Part shown: positions 5,882 to 8,076 of the stretch, piece after piece
Numbering within the stretch: position 1 is the first letter of the stretch
Layout of the letters: each line of letters opens with the position of its first letter
From: Dehalococcoidia bacterium
GTDB taxonomy: Bacteria; Chloroflexota; Dehalococcoidia; Lucifugimonadales; Lucifugimonadaceae
DNA: 8,076 nucleotides
Assembly (NCBI GenBank): GCA_002700125.1
Contig: PACM01000017.1
Location: 6,061-14,136 of the forward strand
Direction of reading: 5' to 3'
Notes under the pieces: generated by a model
Database searches by the model: none
Told to the model about the DNA's origin: nothing
What the model saw: only the letters and a program-made list of their open reading frames with translations
Program-made: the position numbers and the translations under genes

Positions 5882-6453
5882 TTAGACTTTCTAACACCTC
5901 TAACTCTTTGTGTTTTTTTATCTTTGTCCTCTAGTCGAGCTAAAACAAACAGAAGATCACTCATTCTATTAATAAAGATCAAAATATATTTATTCCTTAG
6001 AGCTATTTTTTCATTCAGTCTTACTACTAGTCTCTCAAGCCTTCTAACGATTGTTCTAGTAATGTCTATAGATGAAGATCCTGAAGATGTGCCAGGTAGT
6101 ATGAATTCATTCCCTAGATCAATTCTTTTTGAAATTGAATCTATTAAATCTTCTAACTCCTTGATGTTTTTGGATTCAATAGTATTAATTAATTGGTCAA
6201 CCTTTTCATTTTTTGAGGATGAATCTTGGTTGGCTGATAATTCAGCGCCTACTATAAAAAGCGAATTTTGTAGTATTTCTAAGATATCAATTACTTCTTT
6301 TGTTTTACACTGCGTTTTAGCAAATCCTAGGCTTGATACTACTTCATCTACAGTTCCATAAGTCTCTACTCTTAGGTCACTTTTAGATATAGTTCCACCA
6401 AGAAAGAGGTTGGTTTGTCCTTTATCACCATTATATGTGTAGATTTTTGGCAT
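5878..6453 (-). CDS. pduO: PduO-type cob(I)alamin adenosyltransferase
   Basis: This enzyme transfers adenosyl from ATP to cob(I)alamin, making the adenosylcobalamin cofactor. PduO-family features, numbered from the start chosen here, are KIYTYNGDKGQTNLF (3-17, ATP-binding N-terminus), RVETYGTVDE (28-37), FILPGTSSGS (117-126), RTIVRRLERLV (133-143) and FINRMSDLLFVLAR (160-173). These form the four-helix bundle with its characteristic arginines. The 191-residue length is typical and ends in a basic tail. An ATG at 6474 would add seven residues, but the ATG at 6453 gives the family N-terminus MPKIYT and has AAGGAA (6469-6464) 10 bases upstream. It is the first gene of the minus-strand operon, overlapping hisH by 4 bases. 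No cobalamin synthesis or B12-dependent gene is nearby, so its cofactor is used elsewhere. Confidence 0.93.
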   Translation of the reverse strand: MPKIYTYNGDKGQTNLFLGGTISKSDLRVETYGTVDEVVSSLGFAKTQCKTKEVIDILEILQNSLFIVGAELSANQDSSSKNEKVDQLINTIESKNIKELEDLIDSISKRIDLGNEFILPGTSSGSSSIDITRTIVRRLERLVVRLNEKIALRNKYILIFINRMSDLLFVLARLEDKDKKTQRVRGVRKSK

Positions 6454-6463
6454 AATACTATAA

Positions 6464-6469
6464 TTCCTT
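6464..6469 (-). promoter_or_regulatory. ribosome binding site for the adenosyltransferase
   Basis: AAGGAA on the minus strand (6469-6464) is 10 bases from the ATG at 6453. It lies downstream of the alternative ATG at 6474, so it supports the shorter protein. Confidence 0.65.
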
Positions 6470-6485
6470 AACATTTTACCTAATA

Positions 6486-6515
6486 TTACAGTTATAAAAT
6501 AATGTATAGTAAAAT
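6486..6515 (+). promoter_or_regulatory. putative promoter of the erpA-ygfZ operon
   Basis: TTACAG (6486-6491), an 18-base spacer and TAAAAT (6510-6515) form a sigma-70-like promoter overlapping the opposing one. The -10 hexamer is identical to that proposed for rplU. Transcription near 6522 would leave a leader of only about 9 bases, so the erpA mRNA may be nearly leaderless, in line with its missing Shine-Dalgarno. Confidence 0.5.
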
Positions 6516-6520
6516 GTAAA
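6491..6520 (-). promoter_or_regulatory. putative promoter of the adenosyltransferase-his operon
   Basis: On the minus strand TTTACA (6520-6515) matches the -35 consensus at five of six positions. TATAAC (6496-6491) follows after 18 bases and matches the -10 consensus at five of six; TTATAA with a 17-base spacer overlaps it. Transcription would begin near 6484, leaving a leader of about 30 bases that contains the AAGGAA site. No his leader peptide, T-box or B12 riboswitch could fit in this leader. Confidence 0.5.
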
Positions 6521-6530
6521 TATCAAAAAT

Positions 6531-6875
6531 ATGAATCAAGTACCAATAAATACTATTGAAATAACCTCAAAAGCTGCAGAGAAGGTTAAAACCTTCGCAG
6601 CAAGAGACGGTCTGGATACTTTCGCCCTAAAGGTTGCAGTAAGAGGTGGAGGCTGTTCAGGATTAACATATGATTTGAAGATAGTAGGTAGCCCTGCCGA
6701 TGATGAGAAAATAATACAACAACATGGATTAGAAGTGAGAATACCTAAAAAATCATTCATATTTCTTGCAGGAACAACACTTGATTTTTCTGATGGACTT
6801 AATGGTAAAGGTTTTGTTTTCTCAAATCCTAATGCCAAAAAGTCTTGTGGCTGTGGCACTTCTTTTTCAGTTTAA
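6531..6875 (+). CDS. erpA: A-type iron-sulfur cluster carrier (ErpA/IscA family)
   Basis: A 114-residue HesB/IscA/ErpA-type protein that carries or assembles Fe-S clusters for delivery to target enzymes. The three cluster-binding cysteines are present: C42 in RGGGCSGLTYDL (38-49), and C106 and C108 in CGCGTSF (106-112). FLAGTTLDFSDGLNGKGFVFSNPNA (78-102) is the conserved core before them. Length is normal. Which A-type subgroup it belongs to cannot be settled from sequence reading alone; ErpA-like is preferred. The ATG at 6531 lacks a Shine-Dalgarno. ygfZ begins on the base after its stop codon, so the two are very probably cotranscribed and act together in [4Fe-4S] maturation. No iscS, iscU or suf gene is in view. 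Confidence 0.92.
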   Translation: MNQVPINTIEITSKAAEKVKTFAARDGLDTFALKVAVRGGGCSGLTYDLKIVGSPADDEKIIQQHGLEVRIPKKSFIFLAGTTLDFSDGLNGKGFVFSNPNAKKSCGCGTSFSV

Positions 6876-7712
6876 ATGTCCCTGACCTCAAACTTTTTCA
6901 TCCATACCGACGCATCATTATTAAAGTTCGAAGGAAATGATGTCTTCGATCTTTTTAATAGGCTGTCTACAAACAATATTGAAACAAATCAAGATGATGC
7001 TATTACAACTACTATTTTTACTAATGAAAATGGAAGATGCATAGACGTAGTATCTGTTTGGTCAATGAAAAATAATACAGCACTTGTAGAATCTAGTTCT
7101 TCTAACAAAGAAATCTTGGTTTCTTGGATTGAAAAATACATCATTGAGGAAGATGTGAAAATATTTAATAGAGATGATAGTGCGGTATTATCAATATTTA
7201 ACACGACCCGCACTCTAAATATTAATATCCCAGAATTTGATGATATTTTAGAAAATAAACCAGTTCATATGCAAATCAGTGGTGTAAATGTTTTGGCCTC
7301 AAAACATAGTTTTTTCAATGGGCATGAATGTATAAAGATCATTTTTCCCAATAATCTTGAATCTTGCCAAATTCTGAAATTTTTTTTAATGGAAAGAAAA
7401 ATTGAAGAGCTTGATGATGACCAATTTGAGTCGTTTAGAATAGCCAACTTAATCCCAAGGTCAGGCAAAGAAATAACTACAGAATTCAATCCCTTGGAAT
7501 TAAACTTGTATGACTACATTGATTTCAATAAAGGGTGTTATATTGGCCAAGAAGTAATTGCTCGACTCGATACTTATGACAAGGTTCAAAGAGTCATGAA
7601 ACTTTTGCATTCAAGGAAAGATTCTTCTATTGTAGAAAACAAAGGCTGTACTATAACGAGTAATAAAGATCCTTATCTGATTGGGGTTGTCCGAAAGAAG
7701 ATCTTAAGCTAA
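6876..7712 (+). CDS. ygfZ: YgfZ/GcvT-like protein (IBA57-type Fe-S cluster maturation factor)
   Basis: A 278-residue member of the folate-binding YgfZ family, related to the GcvT aminomethyltransferase but acting in Fe-S enzyme maturation and repair. The signature KGCYIGQEVIAR (219-230) is intact, including the invariant C221. Before it lies FRIANLIPRSGKEIT (187-201), the typical Arg-rich helix and turn, and then NPLELNLYDYIDF, which packs against the signature. The N-terminus (FNRLSTNNIE, 27-36, and TTIFTNENGRCIDVV, 45-59) matches the GcvT-like fold. It starts directly after the erpA stop (TAAATG) with no Shine-Dalgarno, so translation is probably coupled. Oddity: the protein ends right after the LIGVVRKK strand, so the C-terminal barrel looks shorter than usual. 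Its stop overlaps the convergent fabL stop by 4 bases. Confidence 0.88.
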   Translation: MSLTSNFFIHTDASLLKFEGNDVFDLFNRLSTNNIETNQDDAITTTIFTNENGRCIDVVSVWSMKNNTALVESSSSNKEILVSWIEKYIIEEDVKIFNRDDSAVLSIFNTTRTLNINIPEFDDILENKPVHMQISGVNVLASKHSFFNGHECIKIIFPNNLESCQILKFFLMERKIEELDDDQFESFRIANLIPRSGKEITTEFNPLELNLYDYIDFNKGCYIGQEVIARLDTYDKVQRVMKLLHSRKDSSIVENKGCTITSNKDPYLIGVVRKKILS

Positions 7713-8076
7713 CCAATCAATGATTGTCCTCCGTCAATTATAATAGTTTGACCTCTGATCATTGTAGAATCCTCTGAGCAGAGAAATTTAACTAAATCAG
7801 TGATATCTCTTACCTTTAGAGGCCTACCTGCAGGGGTGTCTTTGTTTGCCATTATCTTCCAATTGGATGAATCAGGAAAAGCATCTAGAGCTGCTGTCTT
7901 AACTAAACCAGGAGAGATTGCATTCACTTTTATATTTTTAGGTGCTAGTTCAACTGATAAGTATCTTGTAATCGCCTCTAAAGCAGCTTTGGAGACCCCA
8001 ACGGAAAAATAGTTTGAAAGAACTTTTTGAGATCCTAAGCTTGAGATATTTACTATAGACCCTCCATCAGCCATTA
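7709..8076 (-). CDS. fabL: enoyl-ACP reductase, FabL-type SDR (3' part only)
   Basis: This is the C-terminal half of a short-chain dehydrogenase/reductase; the N-terminal nucleotide-binding half lies beyond the window edge. The ATG at 8074 is internal, not a start. From that Met the sequence shows GGSIVNISSLGS (4-15), NYFSVGVSKAALEAITRYL (21-39), SPGLVKTAAL (54-63) and MIRGQTIIIDGGQSL (105-119). Catalytic Tyr22 and Lys29 are spaced Y-x6-K as in enoyl-ACP reductases, not Y-x3-K as in FabG-type ketoreductases. VGVSKAALEA and MIRGQTII closely resemble Bacillus FabL, which reduces trans-2-enoyl-ACP with NADPH in the last step of fatty acid elongation. About 122 of an expected 250 or so residues are visible. 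Another SDR remains possible. It ends tail to tail with ygfZ. Confidence 0.85.
   Translation of the reverse strand, partial: MADGGSIVNISSLGSQKVLSNYFSVGVSKAALEAITRYLSVELAPKNIKVNAISPGLVKTAALDAFPDSSNWKIMANKDTPAGRPLKVRDITDLVKFLCSEDSTMIRGQTIIIDGGQSLIG

Noticed and set aside
5828..6361. A 177-codon open frame on the plus strand opposite the hisH start and the adenosyltransferase gene.
   Set aside because: It is antisense to two clearly conserved proteins, has no recognisable domain, and its hydrophobic low-complexity content follows from the opposite strand.
6454..6530. A cobalamin riboswitch or histidine attenuator before the adenosyltransferase-his operon.
   Set aside because: The whole gap is 77 bases, with no B12-box-like sequence, no His-codon leader peptide and no terminator hairpin.
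6536..6859. A 107-codon minus-strand open frame over erpA.
   Set aside because: It is the antisense of a protein with all three conserved cysteines, and has no independent start signal or family resemblance.
7714..7726. CAATCA/TGATTG palindrome just after the ygfZ stop.
   Set aside because: At most five base pairs with a three-base loop and no T run; it lies in fabL codons and is too weak to call a terminator.

Overview
The window is a compact, AT-rich (by eye roughly one third GC) bacterial chromosome segment filled almost entirely with housekeeping genes. No mobile element, CRISPR array, tRNA, rRNA, integrase, toxin-antitoxin pair or defence gene is visible. Summing the gaps between the genes as called here leaves about 203 non-coding bases in 8076 (about 2.5%), which suggests a streamlined, probably free-living aquatic bacterium. 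Lineage is inference only. The L31-DUF1385 neighbourhood is a Chloroflexota/Bacillota-like arrangement, and a PduO-type corrinoid adenosyltransferase and a FabL-type reductase fit the same broad picture. A marine, SAR202-like Chloroflexota bacterium is my best but unproven guess.

There are four transcription blocks. (1) Plus strand, 1-1328: the 3' part of a DNA gyrase A gene, whose C-terminal beta-pinwheel carries a large unexplained insertion, followed 5 bases later by a small flavin reductase. (2) Plus strand, 1340-3157: a recognisable promoter, then rplU-rpmA-rpmE (ribosomal proteins L21, L27, L31) in overlapping order, then a DUF1385/YqhQ-like membrane protein. L27 contains two adjacent in-frame tandem duplications. 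(3) Minus strand, 6453 down to 3154: a PduO-type cob(I)alamin adenosyltransferase, then hisH-hisA-hisF-hisIE, all overlapping or nearly touching. These four his genes cover the middle of histidine synthesis. HisIE carries out the second and third steps, HisA isomerises ProFAR, and HisH/HisF make imidazole glycerol phosphate and AICAR. (4) Plus strand, 6531-7712: an ErpA/IscA-type Fe-S carrier and a YgfZ/IBA57-like protein, probably working together in [4Fe-4S] maturation. It meets, tail to tail, the 3' half of a minus-strand FabL-type enoyl-ACP reductase that runs off the window.

Blocks 3 and 4 diverge from one 77-base region that holds face-to-face sigma-70-like promoters. Both convergent junctions (3154-3157 and 7709-7712) use the same 4-base stop overlap, CTAA, leaving no room for an intergenic terminator. 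Shine-Dalgarno use is mixed: clear for rpmA, hisF, hisIE and the adenosyltransferase; weak or absent for the flavin reductase, rpmE, DUF1385, erpA and ygfZ.

I do not see a convincing undescribed multi-gene system. The observations most worth following up are the gyrase insertion, the L27 duplications, the cobalamin enzyme heading a his operon, and the repeated CTAA convergent overlap.
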